A stretch of 64,000 bases of DNA from Flagellimonas lutimaris (GTDB taxonomy: Bacteria > Bacteroidota > Bacteroidia > Flavobacteriales > Flavobacteriaceae): positions 380,070 to 444,069 of the forward strand of contig NZ_QXFH01000077.1 in NCBI RefSeq assembly GCF_003581615.1, given 5' to 3'. Of the stretch, positions 49,516 through 58,883 are shown one piece after another. Below the pieces are notes generated by a model. It ran no database searches and was not told where the DNA came from. It worked only from the letters and a program-made list of their open reading frames with translations. The position numbers and the translations under genes are program-made. Within the stretch, counting starts at the first letter, position 1. Every line of letters starts with the position of its first letter.

Positions 49516-51072
49516 TTAATCCGCCGCTTTATCTACCAACAATCTACTTGGTCTGTTTGCTATTTCCCATGCCGTATGGAAAATAAGTCTTGAGCGGTTT
49601 TCCAAGAGATCATAGTTTATTTTGTCGGGAGTATCGCCTGGTCGGTGATAGTCCGCATGGGTACCGTTGAAATAGAATATGATTGGAATATTGTTTTTCG
49701 CAAAGTTGTAGTGATCACTTCTATAATAAAAACGGTTAGGGTCGTTCTCATCATTATAGGTGTAATCAAACTCAATGTTCGTGTACTTTTTATTTACTTC
49801 TTCCGACAGATTGTGTAATTCAGTGCTCAATTTATCAGAACCAATGAGGTATAAATAATTTCTGGCGCCAGTATAATTTGGATCTATTCGACCAATCATG
49901 TCAATGTTAAGGTTGGCCACGGTGTTTTCCAAAGGAACTACTGGGTCAACATCGGTATAGTACCTCGACCCCAAAAGACCTTTTTCCTCACCTGTTACAT
50001 GTAAAAAAACCATTGAACGTTTTGGACCATTACCCTCATCAGCGGCTTTTTTAAAGGCTTGGGCAATCTCCAATAAGGCTACGGTACCCGAACCATCGTC
50101 GTCTGCCCCATTGTTTATTTGTCCATCGGCAGTAACTCCAATATGGTCCAAATGTGAAGAGATTATTACGTATTCTTCTGGTTTTTCCGTTCCTTCAATA
50201 AATGCAACCACATTTTCCGAGTTTATTTCATCATTGCCACTGGTAATATCCATCTTAATATCTGTTGTGATGGGTTTGGGTACGTGATCTTCCTCAATAT
50301 CCCCTTTCAGGGTTTTGGCGGCGGCATCGTTCAAATAGATCAGTATATCATCACTATTGTCGGAAGCCAATTGCATTCTTCCACTTTTGTTGTTTTTCAT
50401 AAACTGGAAATAGCCCTGAAACCTTGGAAAACTCAACATATCGTAATACAAGATTCCTTTGGCTCCTTTAGAATGGGCAATATCACTCTTTTTACCAATG
50501 GCTTCGGATGCATTGCTCCAAACGGACTTTTCCATATTCCCGGAAATTTCATACATGCCATTTTCATTCACGGGCTCTCCGGCTTTTATCAATACAAACT
50601 TTCCCGTAACATCGATACCCGAATAATCGGAGTAATCACCATCTTCAATCCCATAACCGGCATACACTATATTGGTGTAGTTTCCCTTTGCTGCGGAGAA
50701 TGTAAGTATGTCTTCTCCCAATTCAAAAGTTGTATTGTTTATGCTCATGGTGCCCTCGGGAACCTTGGAAACTTCTAATGGAACTTTTTGAAAATAATTG
50801 CCGTTGGATTGGGCAGGTGGCACGTCCAACGATTCGTAGTGGGCCTTTATATATTCAACGGCCTTTTTTTGTCCAGGAGTCCCTGTTTCCCTTCCTTCGA
50901 ATTCGTCCGAAGCATAGGTATATAAATGTTCTTTTAGGTCTTCCTGTGTAATCGTTTCCGCATAGGCCACTGGACTTGCCATTGGCTTGGGCTGTGGTGC
51001 CTCAGAAACGGTCTTCTGAGAAGAATTACAGGCTAAGGCTAGGCCCAAGACCAATAAGGATAGTTTTTTCAT
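49516..51072 (-). CDS. M28 family aminopeptidase, lipoprotein, with PA-like insertion
   Basis: A 518-residue protein from ATG 51072 (MKKLSLLVLGLALACNSS), lipobox Cys at 15. A TTG six codons earlier is less likely. A PA-type insertion is seen around GYGIEDGDYSDYSGIDVTGKF and HSKGAKGILYY. The M28 zinc site is present: SSHLDHIG (His), NNGADDDGSGTVALLEI (bridging Asp), VTGEEKGLLGSRYY (Glu pair) and DYHRPGDTPDKI (His). It likely removes N-terminal residues from peptides at the cell envelope. Confidence 0.92.
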   Translation of the reverse strand: MKKLSLLVLGLALACNSSQKTVSEAPQPKPMASPVAYAETITQEDLKEHLYTYASDEFEGRETGTPGQKKAVEYIKAHYESLDVPPAQSNGNYFQKVPLEVSKVPEGTMSINNTTFELGEDILTFSAAKGNYTNIVYAGYGIEDGDYSDYSGIDVTGKFVLIKAGEPVNENGMYEISGNMEKSVWSNASEAIGKKSDIAHSKGAKGILYYDMLSFPRFQGYFQFMKNNKSGRMQLASDNSDDILIYLNDAAAKTLKGDIEEDHVPKPITTDIKMDITSGNDEINSENVVAFIEGTEKPEEYVIISSHLDHIGVTADGQINNGADDDGSGTVALLEIAQAFKKAADEGNGPKRSMVFLHVTGEEKGLLGSRYYTDVDPVVPLENTVANLNIDMIGRIDPNYTGARNYLYLIGSDKLSTELHNLSEEVNKKYTNIEFDYTYNDENDPNRFYYRSDHYNFAKNNIPIIFYFNGTHADYHRPGDTPDKINYDLLENRSRLIFHTAWEIANRPSRLLVDKAAD

Positions 51073-51205
51073 TCGTCTGTATATTTTCAAAATCTTCCAA
51101 AAATAGTCAAAAGTTTGATAAAGAAATCCCTATGTGCCAATTAACATTTTCCCACCCTTTATGTATCTTGGCGCTTCATTTAATGAATACCACAAACTTG
51201 TATTT

Positions 51206-52462
51206 ATGGGCAAGAACAAAAGTGTGATTGTAGTCGGGGGTGGAATTGTGGGACTTTCCACAGCCTATTTTTTGAAGAAGGCAGGACACAGGGTAACCGT
51301 GTTGGACAAATCGGACATTACTTCGGGAGCTTCATTTGTAAATGCAGGATACCTTACCCCGAGCCATATTGTTTCCTTGGCTTCACCTGGTATGATTACA
51401 CAGGGATTGAAATACATGTTCAATTCTTCCAGTCCATTTTATATGAGACCACGGTTAGACCTAGACTTTATCAAGTGGGCTTGGTATTTTAAAAAATCCT
51501 CTACCAAAGCTAAAGTAAAACAGGCTATGCCCGTGATTAGGGATATCAATCTTTTGAGTAGGGAACTGTATGAAGGCATACAAGCTTCTGGCGATTTGGG
51601 AAAGTTTCAAATTGGAGATAAAGGCTTATTGATGATGTTCCAGTCCAATGAAGCCCGCGACCATGAAATGGAAGTTGTGGAGAAGGCAAAAAAGTTGGGA
51701 TTAGGTGGCAGGTTGCTCACCAAGGATGAATTGAAGAACCTTGAACCAAATGTGGAAATCAATGCTGAAGGTTCCATTCTTTGGGAATGTGACCGGCATA
51801 CCACTCCTCCACAGATTATGAAAAGAATGTTGGAATATCTAGTTGAACATGGTGTCGATATTCATAAAAATGAAGCAGTAACGGATGCATCTGTTTCCGA
51901 AGGAAAGATAACAGAAGTAAAAACAAATAAGGCAACTTACAAAGCGGATGAAGTTGTTTTTGCTGCGGGTTCATGGACCTCAGATTTATCTAAAAAATTG
52001 AATTTAAAATTACCATTGCAAGCAGGTAAGGGATATAGAATCAATATGGAAAAGCCTACAAATATTACCATGCCTGCCATTTTAATGGAAAAAAAGATTG
52101 CCGTCACCCCAATGGAAGGATTCACTCGTTTTGCAGGCACCATGGAATTTTCTGGAATAAATCATACGATCCGAAAGGAAAGGGTAGAGGCCATTGCAAA
52201 GGGAGTCGAAGGGTACTACAAAGGCCTCCAAATACCCGAAGAAGCCAAAAGCAATGCGAAATGTGGATTAAGACCGGTTTCGCCCGATGGACTTCCTTAC
52301 ATAGGCAGACCCAAAAACATTGATAATTTGACCATTGCTACCGGGCATGCCATGATGGGATGGAGCATGGGACCTGCAACAGGTAAATTGGTCACAGAAA
52401 TTATTTCTGGTGATAAAACCTCGATGGACATTTCACCTTTTGACCCCCAACGTAGATTTTAG
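51206..52462 (+). CDS. FAD-dependent oxidoreductase, DAO/DadA family
   Basis: A 418-residue flavoprotein from ATG 51206 (MGKNKSVIVVGGGIVGLST); upstream in-frame codons are not conserved. The dinucleotide motif VGGGIVGLSTAYFLKKAG, DKSDITSGASFVNAGYLTPSH, and the C-terminal GLRPVSPDGLPYIGRPKNIDNLTIATGHAMMGWSMGPATGKL match D-amino-acid dehydrogenase and related imino-acid oxidases. Substrate may be a D-amino acid or hydroxyproline; no proline-degradation genes are next to it. It is a single gene divergent from the M28 peptidase. Confidence 0.9.
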   Translation: MGKNKSVIVVGGGIVGLSTAYFLKKAGHRVTVLDKSDITSGASFVNAGYLTPSHIVSLASPGMITQGLKYMFNSSSPFYMRPRLDLDFIKWAWYFKKSSTKAKVKQAMPVIRDINLLSRELYEGIQASGDLGKFQIGDKGLLMMFQSNEARDHEMEVVEKAKKLGLGGRLLTKDELKNLEPNVEINAEGSILWECDRHTTPPQIMKRMLEYLVEHGVDIHKNEAVTDASVSEGKITEVKTNKATYKADEVVFAAGSWTSDLSKKLNLKLPLQAGKGYRINMEKPTNITMPAILMEKKIAVTPMEGFTRFAGTMEFSGINHTIRKERVEAIAKGVEGYYKGLQIPEEAKSNAKCGLRPVSPDGLPYIGRPKNIDNLTIATGHAMMGWSMGPATGKLVTEIISGDKTSMDISPFDPQRRF

Positions 52463-52539
52463 GACATTTCTTGCTGATTGTGGCAGGATATATGCGGTTT
52501 AGATTTTTCAGTTGCGTTTTTAACGAGTAATTTTACCGC

Positions 52540-53466
52540 ATGAAAAAACACTACACCATATTATTACTTTTTTCATTCTTCCAGATTCTTGGAATATGGT
52601 CTCAAGAGGTACAAATCTTTACTGTAGAGGATTTTGACCTTAAAGGACGGGTTGAGTCATGTTTGGTTTCTGCGGACTATGGCAAGGAATTATTCGAATT
52701 TAATAAGGATGGTGTGTTGACCAAGACTGTTACCCAATACAATGATAACGACCAAGACATCACTTACTATAAATACAATAATGGTGAACTGGTAGAAAAA
52801 CGTATGGAAAGTTATAAGAATAATGTCTTGGATGAATCCACTTCCATGGCCAACTTTTACGAAGTGGATACGATTCCGAACAGAAAAGTTATTGAGAAGA
52901 TAGTTTCTTATGATAAACAGTTTTTAGAGCAAGAACAATATTATTATGATGATGAAGGAAAGTTGGTTCGGATTATATCATCCAATGGTGATGGAGTAGA
53001 TGAAACCACTTTTGAATATTCAGAAATAAAGAATGAACATACGGTAAGTACATTTACCAATGGAATTTTACAAAAATCTGTTAGGACTTCTACTAAAAAA
53101 GGTCCCAATGATACTCAAAAGGTGGTACTTACCAAGGAGTATATTGATGGTGAACCCAACACAGCCCTTGAAGAAGTTTTTAATAGCATGGGTAATTTGG
53201 TAACCAGCGAAGACTTTTTATACGATATGGTCGAAAAGGAATTTGTTTCGCAGAAAAAACGTTTTTATCACTATACGGATGGGTTTTTGAGCAAAGTGGT
53301 AAAGAAAACGATAAATACAGAATCTGCGGACAAGTATATTTTTCAATTTGATAGCCATGATCCAAGTAATTGGGTAAAACAAATTGTTGCTCCCAGTAAT
53401 ACTTACATCACCAGAACTATCAAATATTACGAAGAAGAAGCACCTAAGGAGGAAACCACCAATTAA
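52540..53466 (+). CDS. Secreted protein of unknown function with YD-like repeats
   Basis: A 308-residue protein with a signal peptide (MKKHYTILLLFSFFQILGIWSQ). The body is made of short beta-hairpin-like units of the form YYDDEGKLVRI, FNKDGVLTKT, YNNGELVEKR and FNSMGNLVTS, similar to RHS/YD or MORN-like repeats. The C-terminus is acidic and disordered. Probably a soluble or surface-attached beta-structure; no enzymatic motif is seen. A TAATTTTA element five bases before the ATG is one base off the -7 consensus. Confidence 0.75.
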   Translation: MKKHYTILLLFSFFQILGIWSQEVQIFTVEDFDLKGRVESCLVSADYGKELFEFNKDGVLTKTVTQYNDNDQDITYYKYNNGELVEKRMESYKNNVLDESTSMANFYEVDTIPNRKVIEKIVSYDKQFLEQEQYYYDDEGKLVRIISSNGDGVDETTFEYSEIKNEHTVSTFTNGILQKSVRTSTKKGPNDTQKVVLTKEYIDGEPNTALEEVFNSMGNLVTSEDFLYDMVEKEFVSQKKRFYHYTDGFLSKVVKKTINTESADKYIFQFDSHDPSNWVKQIVAPSNTYITRTIKYYEEEAPKEETTN

Positions 53467-53473
53467 GCGGAAG

Positions 53474-54118
53474 CTAAATTAAGTTATTGATAATTTGCGG
53501 TTTAACTTCATGTCCACCATTAAAGGTAATGGTCTCTGCTAGGCCATGAAATAATTTATCTATTTTGATTTTTTCACCTTTTAATCGGTCCGGTGTTAGG
53601 TATTCATCTTGGTCACCATAAATGATTTTTATCTCAGTGGCGTTTTGGTCCAAAAACTCAAAATCCTCAGCAGTAAGTTCATTGGGAATCCCACCTGCAT
53701 ATAGTGCAATCAATTTACATTCCGTCTTTTTTCTTGCCAACCAGCGAGTAGCTACAGATACCCCTTGTGAAAATCCAAAAAGGACGAGGTTTACATTTCC
53801 CGGAAGATTTTCAGCCTCAAGAACAGCATCAATATAATTGAGGACGTTTTTTACTTCGGTAGCGGTGTTCTCCTTGGTCAACCAACTTGCACCAACATAT
53901 TTGTATTCGTTCTTTAGATAATACTTGGATGGAGCTTGAGGAACAATAATGTAATTTTCCTCAGCATTCAAACCATTAAAGTACTTAACAAAATACCGGC
54001 TTAGGTATCCGATACCATGAAAAACCAACCAGACATTTTTGGTTTTCGCACCTAATTCGTTCTGCGTCAGGTATGTATTTTCGGTGGTGTAGGTTACCGT
54101 CTTTTCTTTGTTGGACAT
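53474..54118 (-). CDS. Alpha/beta hydrolase (carboxylesterase/phospholipase-like)
   Basis: A 214-residue protein from ATG 54118 (MSNKEKTVTYTTENTYL); codons upstream are not conserved. The oxyanion region VWLVFHGIGYLSRYF, nucleophile elbow LFGFSQGVSVATRW (Ser in GFSQG), Asp in YGDQDEYL and His in FNGGHEV form a complete triad. The group includes small carboxylesterases and lysophospholipases. It is divergent from the hotdog thioesterase with 62 bp between starts. In some men clusters an alpha/beta hydrolase is MenH, but this sequence looks esterase-like, so no such claim is made. Confidence 0.85.
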   Translation of the reverse strand: MSNKEKTVTYTTENTYLTQNELGAKTKNVWLVFHGIGYLSRYFVKYFNGLNAEENYIIVPQAPSKYYLKNEYKYVGASWLTKENTATEVKNVLNYIDAVLEAENLPGNVNLVLFGFSQGVSVATRWLARKKTECKLIALYAGGIPNELTAEDFEFLDQNATEIKIIYGDQDEYLTPDRLKGEKIKIDKLFHGLAETITFNGGHEVKPQIINNLI

Positions 54119-54180
54119 GATTGATAGGGCTTTGTTAGATATTGCAAAAGCTTTGTGTAATTTTACAAAAAAGTAGAGGG

Positions 54181-54603
54181 ATGAACGAACACAAAGAGAA
54201 GATTCTATCAGTTTGTAATCAGATTTGCAAAGGAACCCTAATGGAGACATTGGACATCACCTATATTGATGTTGGCGAAAACTTCCTCTTGGCCAAAATG
54301 CCTGTTACACCAAAGGTGCATCAGCCTGATGGAGTACTCCATGGAGGTGCCTCGGTGGCGTTGGCCGAAAGTGTGGGCAGTGCCGCATCCTTTATTTTCC
54401 TGGATGCAAAAGAGTTCGTTGTTCGTGGAATCGAGATTGCGGCCAACCATGTGCGGTCCATTAAAGAAGGATTTGTTTATGCAAGGGCATCCATTCTTCA
54501 TAAAGGACGAACTACCCAGCTTTGGGAAATAAAAATTACAGACGAGGAGGGTAATCTGATTTCCAATTGTAAACTGACAACCATTGCGCTACCCAGAAAC
54601 TAA
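54181..54603 (+). CDS. menI: Hotdog-fold thioesterase, likely DHNA-CoA thioesterase
   Basis: A 140-residue PaaI-type hotdog protein from ATG 54181 (MNEHKEKILSVC). VHQPDGVLHGGASVALAESVGSAAS is the hotdog signature with the catalytic acid, and VRGIEIAANHVRSIKEGFVYA follows. It overlaps menF by 20 bp and precedes menD, so hydrolysis of 1,4-dihydroxy-2-naphthoyl-CoA in menaquinone synthesis is the best guess. Other acyl-CoA substrates cannot be excluded from sequence. Confidence 0.8.
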   Translation: MNEHKEKILSVCNQICKGTLMETLDITYIDVGENFLLAKMPVTPKVHQPDGVLHGGASVALAESVGSAASFIFLDAKEFVVRGIEIAANHVRSIKEGFVYARASILHKGRTTQLWEIKITDEEGNLISNCKLTTIALPRN

Positions 54604-55645
54604 AACACTGCAGGAGATTTTGGATAGGGCAAAAGATTGTTATGACAGTGGTTTGCCCTTTGTGGTATATCGAAAACCTAATGAAACGGATGTATTTGGT
54701 GTTTTTCAGTCCAACGATGAACTAAGGTCCTCCAAAGATTTTACTGAAAAAGGATTTGTGTTTGCTCCCTTTAATGATGACAATCAAGTTGTTTTGCTTC
54801 AACCCGATGAGGTTTGGGAAGGAAAATATCAAACAGAAAAATCGGAAGCTATAAAAGACATTAATTTGGATGAATCAGGCAAGGAGGTACACATCGAATT
54901 GGTGAAAAAAGGAATTCAAGAGATTGAAACGGGTAGACTTCAAAAAGTAGTGCTTTCCAGAAAAATACAAGTGCGCATTACAAAACCGCCCTTCAAAATA
55001 TTTAAAACATTACTAAGTAAATACCCCAATGCCTTTGCATATTTTATTCATCACCCAAAAGTTGGAACATGGTGCGGTGCCACACCAGAAACCTTGGTAA
55101 AGGTAAAGGACAAAAAATTGAAGACCATGTCCTTGGCTGCTACCTTGCCCTTTATTGAAGATGAAACCCCTAAATGGGGCAACAAGGAAATTGAGGAGCA
55201 ACAAATGGTATCGGAGTATATCGGGGATAAATTGGCCCATACCATGGAACGTTTGGAAATTGACGAAGCGGAATCGGTAAGGGCAGGCAACCTTTGGCAT
55301 TTACGTTCAGAGGTACGTGGTACTATGTTGCCTAACCTAAAGGTTAGCGAAGTTGTCCGAGCTTTGCATCCTACTCCCGCTGTATGTGGAATCCCTACGG
55401 ATGAAGCTCAGAAATTCATTCATAAGAACGAAAACTATAAAAGAACATTTTATACAGGATTTTTGGGCGAATTGAATCTACGTTCCCAAGGAGAGCTCTC
55501 CTTGTTCGTAAATTTAAGGTGCATGGAATTACAGGGCGATACGGCTTCCATTTTTGTGGGAGGGGGAATTACGGAGGCCTCCGACCCCGAAAGCGAATGG
55601 ATTGAGACCCAAAACAAAAGCAAAACCATGCTGGGTATTCTGTAA
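54584..55645 (+). CDS. menF: Isochorismate synthase
   Basis: A 353-residue chorismate-utilising enzyme, shorter than E. coli MenF (431). The start appears to be TTG 54584, 20 bp inside menI. GRLQKVVLSRKIQV, FAYFIHHPKVGTWCGATPETLVKV, RSEVRGTML and the C-terminal VGGGITEASDPESEWIETQNKSKTM are the family blocks. It turns chorismate into isochorismate. Siderophore-type EntC is an alternative, but the menD neighbour favours menaquinone. Confidence 0.92.
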   Translation: MRYPETKTLQEILDRAKDCYDSGLPFVVYRKPNETDVFGVFQSNDELRSSKDFTEKGFVFAPFNDDNQVVLLQPDEVWEGKYQTEKSEAIKDINLDESGKEVHIELVKKGIQEIETGRLQKVVLSRKIQVRITKPPFKIFKTLLSKYPNAFAYFIHHPKVGTWCGATPETLVKVKDKKLKTMSLAATLPFIEDETPKWGNKEIEEQQMVSEYIGDKLAHTMERLEIDEAESVRAGNLWHLRSEVRGTMLPNLKVSEVVRALHPTPAVCGIPTDEAQKFIHKNENYKRTFYTGFLGELNLRSQGELSLFVNLRCMELQGDTASIFVGGGITEASDPESEWIETQNKSKTMLGIL

Positions 55646-55686
55646 AATGATGCCGTACATTATAGCAATTTACTATCCAGATGATG

Positions 55687-55694
55687 TATTTTTG
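55687..55694 (+). promoter_or_regulatory. -7 box for menD
   Basis: TATTTTTG matches the consensus and ends only six bases before ATG 55701. If used, the transcript would be leaderless or nearly so, and ATG 55704 would also be possible as start. Confidence 0.45.
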
Positions 55695-55700
55695 TAGTCC

Positions 55701-57440
55701 ATGATGTACTCAGATATACCTTCTGCGCAAACCTTGGTATTGTATTTCAAATCAAGGGGAGTTAAAAATATTGTTATCTCGCCAGGGTCTAGAAATGCCC
55801 CATTGACCATCGGTTTTACCAAAAACACCTTCTTTAGTTGTTACAGCATTGTAGATGAGCGCTGTGCTGCTTTTTTTGCCATGGGTATGGCTCAGCATTT
55901 GCAGGAACCAGTGGCGGTGCTTTGCTCTTCTGGTAGCGCCATGTTGAATTTTTACCCGGCGGTAGCTGAAGCTTTTTATAGTGATATTCCCTTGATTGTG
56001 GTTTCTGCGGATAGGCCCAGTTATCGAATTGATATTGGAGATGGACAGACCATCCGACAAGAAAATGTACTGGAAAAGCACATTGGCTATTCTGCTAATT
56101 TGAAACAAGATGTTTCTCACGTAACAAATACCATTTCAAAATATGGTAAGTCGCTGTTGAATGAAAGTCAAGAGGAAATTCAAAAATATAATGAAGGAGA
56201 AGTAACCAAAGCACTTGCAGTGGCTTTTGATGAAAAATACCCCGTTCACATCAACGTCCCGTTTGAAGAACCTTTGTATGGTAGGGTAGAAGTGCCATCA
56301 GTACAGATTAAAGATTTCGAGAAAAGCTTGAAAGAAGATACATCAAGTGAGGAAAATTGGGAAGAATTAGCCAATGTTTGGAATAATAGTCCGCGTAAAA
56401 TGGTTTTGGTGGGGGTGAATCAGCCGAATACAATTGAAACAAAGGTTTTGGAAGCTTTGGCGAGAGACCCCAATACTTTGTTGTTTACAGAGACAACATC
56501 CAACTTGCACCATCCTGAATTTTTTGAGAGCATAGATAGTATTATTGCCCCCATTGAAAAATCAGAGAATAGCGATGAACTTTTCAAAAAATTACAACCT
56601 GAGCTTTTGGTGACTTTTGGAGGTTTGATTGTTTCAAAAAAAATAAAAGCCTTTCTGCGCGAGTACAAGCCAAAACAGCACTGGCATGTGGACATTAAAA
56701 AAGCAAACGATACTTTTTATTGCTTGACGAAACATATCAAAATCAGTCCCAACCGGTTTTTCACAAACATGGGGGAAAATGGTTCGGGCGAAAGTGATTT
56801 CAAGGCATTTTGGGAGAACAAAAAGGAGAAGTATGAAGAAAAACGAGGGGCTTATCTTCAGAAAATCCCATTTTCCGATTTTGTTGCTTTTGACCAAATC
56901 ATAAAAAAAATACCCAAAGGGTATCAAGTACATTTGGCAAATAGTTCAACGGTTAGGTATGCACAACTTTTTCCTATGGATGAGTCGTTAAAAGTGTTCT
57001 GTAACCGAGGTACAAGTGGTATAGACGGGACGACATCAACGGCCGTGGGTAGCTCTATTTACAGCAAAGAACCAACATTGCTTCTAACGGGCGACCTAAG
57101 TTTTTTTTATGATAGTAATGCGTTGTGGAACACATATATACGTCCTGATTTTAGAATTATCCTTATCAATAATTCTGGCGGGGGAATCTTTAGAATACTA
57201 CCAGGGAAAGAGGATACAAAAGAGTTTGAGACCTTTTTTGAGACGAGTCACGAATTATCTGCTAAACACTTGGCAGATATGTACGGTTTTGAGCATATCA
57301 GTGCCGAAAATGAAGCTGAACTGGAAGAATCTCTCCAAGGATTCTATTTAAAATCTACGAAACCTAAAATCATGGAAGTCGCCACACCACGGGTTTTAAA
57401 CAATAAAATTTTGCTTGGGTACTTCGATTTCATATCTTAG
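55701..57440 (+). CDS. menD: SEPHCHC synthase
   Basis: A 579-residue ThDP enzyme of usual length. N-terminus VLYFKSRGVKNIVISPGSRNAPLTIGF (cofactor-activating Glu region in SIVDERCAAFFAMGMA), SADRPSYRIDIGDGQTIRQ, and the C-terminal ThDP site NRGTSGIDGTTSTAVGSS and TGDLSFFYDSNALWN. It joins 2-oxoglutarate to isochorismate, the second committed step of menaquinone synthesis. It follows menF by 55 bp with a possible own promoter. Confidence 0.95.
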   Translation: MMYSDIPSAQTLVLYFKSRGVKNIVISPGSRNAPLTIGFTKNTFFSCYSIVDERCAAFFAMGMAQHLQEPVAVLCSSGSAMLNFYPAVAEAFYSDIPLIVVSADRPSYRIDIGDGQTIRQENVLEKHIGYSANLKQDVSHVTNTISKYGKSLLNESQEEIQKYNEGEVTKALAVAFDEKYPVHINVPFEEPLYGRVEVPSVQIKDFEKSLKEDTSSEENWEELANVWNNSPRKMVLVGVNQPNTIETKVLEALARDPNTLLFTETTSNLHHPEFFESIDSIIAPIEKSENSDELFKKLQPELLVTFGGLIVSKKIKAFLREYKPKQHWHVDIKKANDTFYCLTKHIKISPNRFFTNMGENGSGESDFKAFWENKKEKYEEKRGAYLQKIPFSDFVAFDQIIKKIPKGYQVHLANSSTVRYAQLFPMDESLKVFCNRGTSGIDGTTSTAVGSSIYSKEPTLLLTGDLSFFYDSNALWNTYIRPDFRIILINNSGGGIFRILPGKEDTKEFETFFETSHELSAKHLADMYGFEHISAENEAELEESLQGFYLKSTKPKIMEVATPRVLNNKILLGYFDFIS

Positions 57441-57479
57441 AACTTTAGCTATAAGTCAAACAAGAACACTAACAAAATT

Positions 57480-57821
57480 ATGAGTAAAAGAGACGAATTA
57501 ATAGAAAAGTACGCCGAGGACATCAAAAGTAAATTTGGTCAAACGCCAGACATCGATTTGTTGACCAAAGTGGCCATAGGCTTGGGACCGGCCATTTATA
57601 ATTTGGATGCCTCAAAAGTTTCTGGTTCCGATGAGAAGGAATTGGAAACCGTAAAGAACAATTTTTTGATCAAAAAATTAGGTTTGGCAGAAACACCAGC
57701 TTTGATGGAATCCATTAATAGCGTTATAGATGCTTATGGAAAGTCTGAAAAGAACAAACACCGTGCGGTCATTTATTATATGTTGGCCAAACACTTTGGA
57801 AAAGAATCGGTTTATAATTAG
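57480..57821 (+). CDS. DUF2853 family protein
   Basis: A 113-residue all-helical cytosolic protein. Family-type segments are DELIEKYAEDIKSKFGQ, LLTKVAIGLGPAIYNLDAS and KHRAVIYYMLAKHFGKE. A structure exists for the family but no activity. It lies 39 bp after menD and before a strong terminator, a position that recurs in Flavobacteria as I recall. Confidence 0.88.
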   Translation: MSKRDELIEKYAEDIKSKFGQTPDIDLLTKVAIGLGPAIYNLDASKVSGSDEKELETVKNNFLIKKLGLAETPALMESINSVIDAYGKSEKNKHRAVIYYMLAKHFGKESVYN

Positions 57822-57837
57822 GATTACGACAACGCCA

Positions 57838-57873
57838 AGGAAGCTGCTCTTGATTTAGGGGCAGCTTTTTTTA
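57838..57873 (+). terminator. Terminator after DUF2853 gene
   Basis: A stem of up to 10 bp (AAGCTGC at 57841-57847 with GCAGCTT at 57861-57867, extended by C-G and G-T pairs), loop of about seven bases and a run of seven T. Confidence 0.9.
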
Positions 57874-57890
57874 TACCCATAATTTACAGC

Positions 57891-57898
57891 TACCTTTG
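57891..57898 (+). promoter_or_regulatory. -7 box for cvfB
   Basis: TACCTTTG matches TAnnTTTG and ends four bases before ATG 57903, so a leaderless transcript is likely if it is the main promoter. Confidence 0.45.
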
Positions 57899-57902
57899 CC
57901 AA

Positions 57903-58733
57903 ATGATAGAATTGGGAAACTACAATACCCTTAAGGTGTTAAGAAGCACTAGCATAGGACTTTTTTTGGGAGATGATGAGGGCACGGAAATACTATTGCC
58001 AAACAAATATGTGCCCGAAGATTTTGAAATAGACCAAGACATGAAAGTGTTTTGTTATTTGGACAATGCCGAACGACCCATTTCCACAACTTTAAAACCC
58101 AAGCTAATCCGTAATGGTTTTGCTTATCTGGAAGTGGTCGAAGTTGGAGCATACGGTGCTTTTTTGGATTGGGGTCTGGAAAAACACTTGCTTGTTCCCT
58201 TTAGGGAACAGTCAGAAAGAATGGAAGACGGGAACAAGTATATTGTTCATTGTTACATGGACGAGGAAAGCATGCGTCTTACAGGGTCGAGTAGGGTAGA
58301 TAAGTTTCTTTCAAATGAAAGTTTGGATTATAATCAAAATGACCTAGTGAATCTTTTGGTATATCGTAAAACCCCATTAGGTTGGGAGGTTATTGTGGAT
58401 AACATGCACAAAGGACTCATTTTTGATAGTGATATTTTTAAGCCTGTTTCCGTTGGAGATGAGTTAAAAGGATACGTGAAAAATGTTAGGGATGATAAAA
58501 AAATAGATATATCTCTACAGCCAATTGGTGCCAAAATGTTGGAACCAACCGCAAAAATGATATTGGATAAATTGGAGGAAAACAATGGATTTTTACCTCT
58601 TCACGATAAATCATCTCCAGAGGACATCAAAAAGACATTGCACCTCAGTAAAAAGGCTTTTAAAAAAGGGGTTGGAATTTTATATCGCCAACGTAAAATC
58701 AACATTCAAGATGATGGAATTCACTTAATTTAA
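57903..58733 (+). CDS. CvfB-like S1 RNA-binding protein
   Basis: A 276-residue protein of several OB/S1 folds followed by a winged helix. An opening S1-like domain has GLFLGDDEGTEILLPNKYVP, a second one FAYLEVVEVGAYGAFLDWGLEKHLLVPF, and a third GDELKGYVKNVRDDKKIDISLQP. The end (LHLSKKAFKKGVGILYRQRKI) is the typical CvfB/YitL winged-helix tail. CvfB proteins bind RNA and affect gene expression. It stands between a terminator and a promoter box on its left and a terminator on its right, so it is a separate unit inside the men region. Confidence 0.9.
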   Translation: MIELGNYNTLKVLRSTSIGLFLGDDEGTEILLPNKYVPEDFEIDQDMKVFCYLDNAERPISTTLKPKLIRNGFAYLEVVEVGAYGAFLDWGLEKHLLVPFREQSERMEDGNKYIVHCYMDEESMRLTGSSRVDKFLSNESLDYNQNDLVNLLVYRKTPLGWEVIVDNMHKGLIFDSDIFKPVSVGDELKGYVKNVRDDKKIDISLQPIGAKMLEPTAKMILDKLEENNGFLPLHDKSSPEDIKKTLHLSKKAFKKGVGILYRQRKINIQDDGIHLI

Positions 58734-58764
58734 TTAAAAGAATCCAACGAGACCAGATTATTTG

Positions 58765-58792
58765 AAGCTTTACAGGCGTAAAGTTTTTTTCT
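58765..58792 (+). terminator. Terminator after cvfB
   Basis: AAGCTTTAC (58765-58773) pairs with GTAAAGTTT (58778-58786) with one G-T pair, loop AGGC, then T-rich sequence. Confidence 0.85.
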
Positions 58793-58807
58793 TTCTGCAA
58801 AAACTCT

Positions 58808-58815
58808 ATTTTTGT
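58808..58815 (+). promoter_or_regulatory. -7 box for the SPOR-like/menA pair
   Basis: TATTTTTG matches the consensus, 69 bp before ATG 58884 and just after the cvfB terminator. Confidence 0.5.
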
Positions 58816-58883
58816 ATAGATTCAGATTAACTTATTGGTTGTTATGTTTTTAGCATAGCATTTAATTATAACCCCTTCACAAT

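Noticed and set aside
53474-54118. MenH assignment for the alpha/beta hydrolase next to menI-menF-menD
   Set aside because: It is divergent from the men genes and its GFSQG elbow and size fit small carboxylesterases better.
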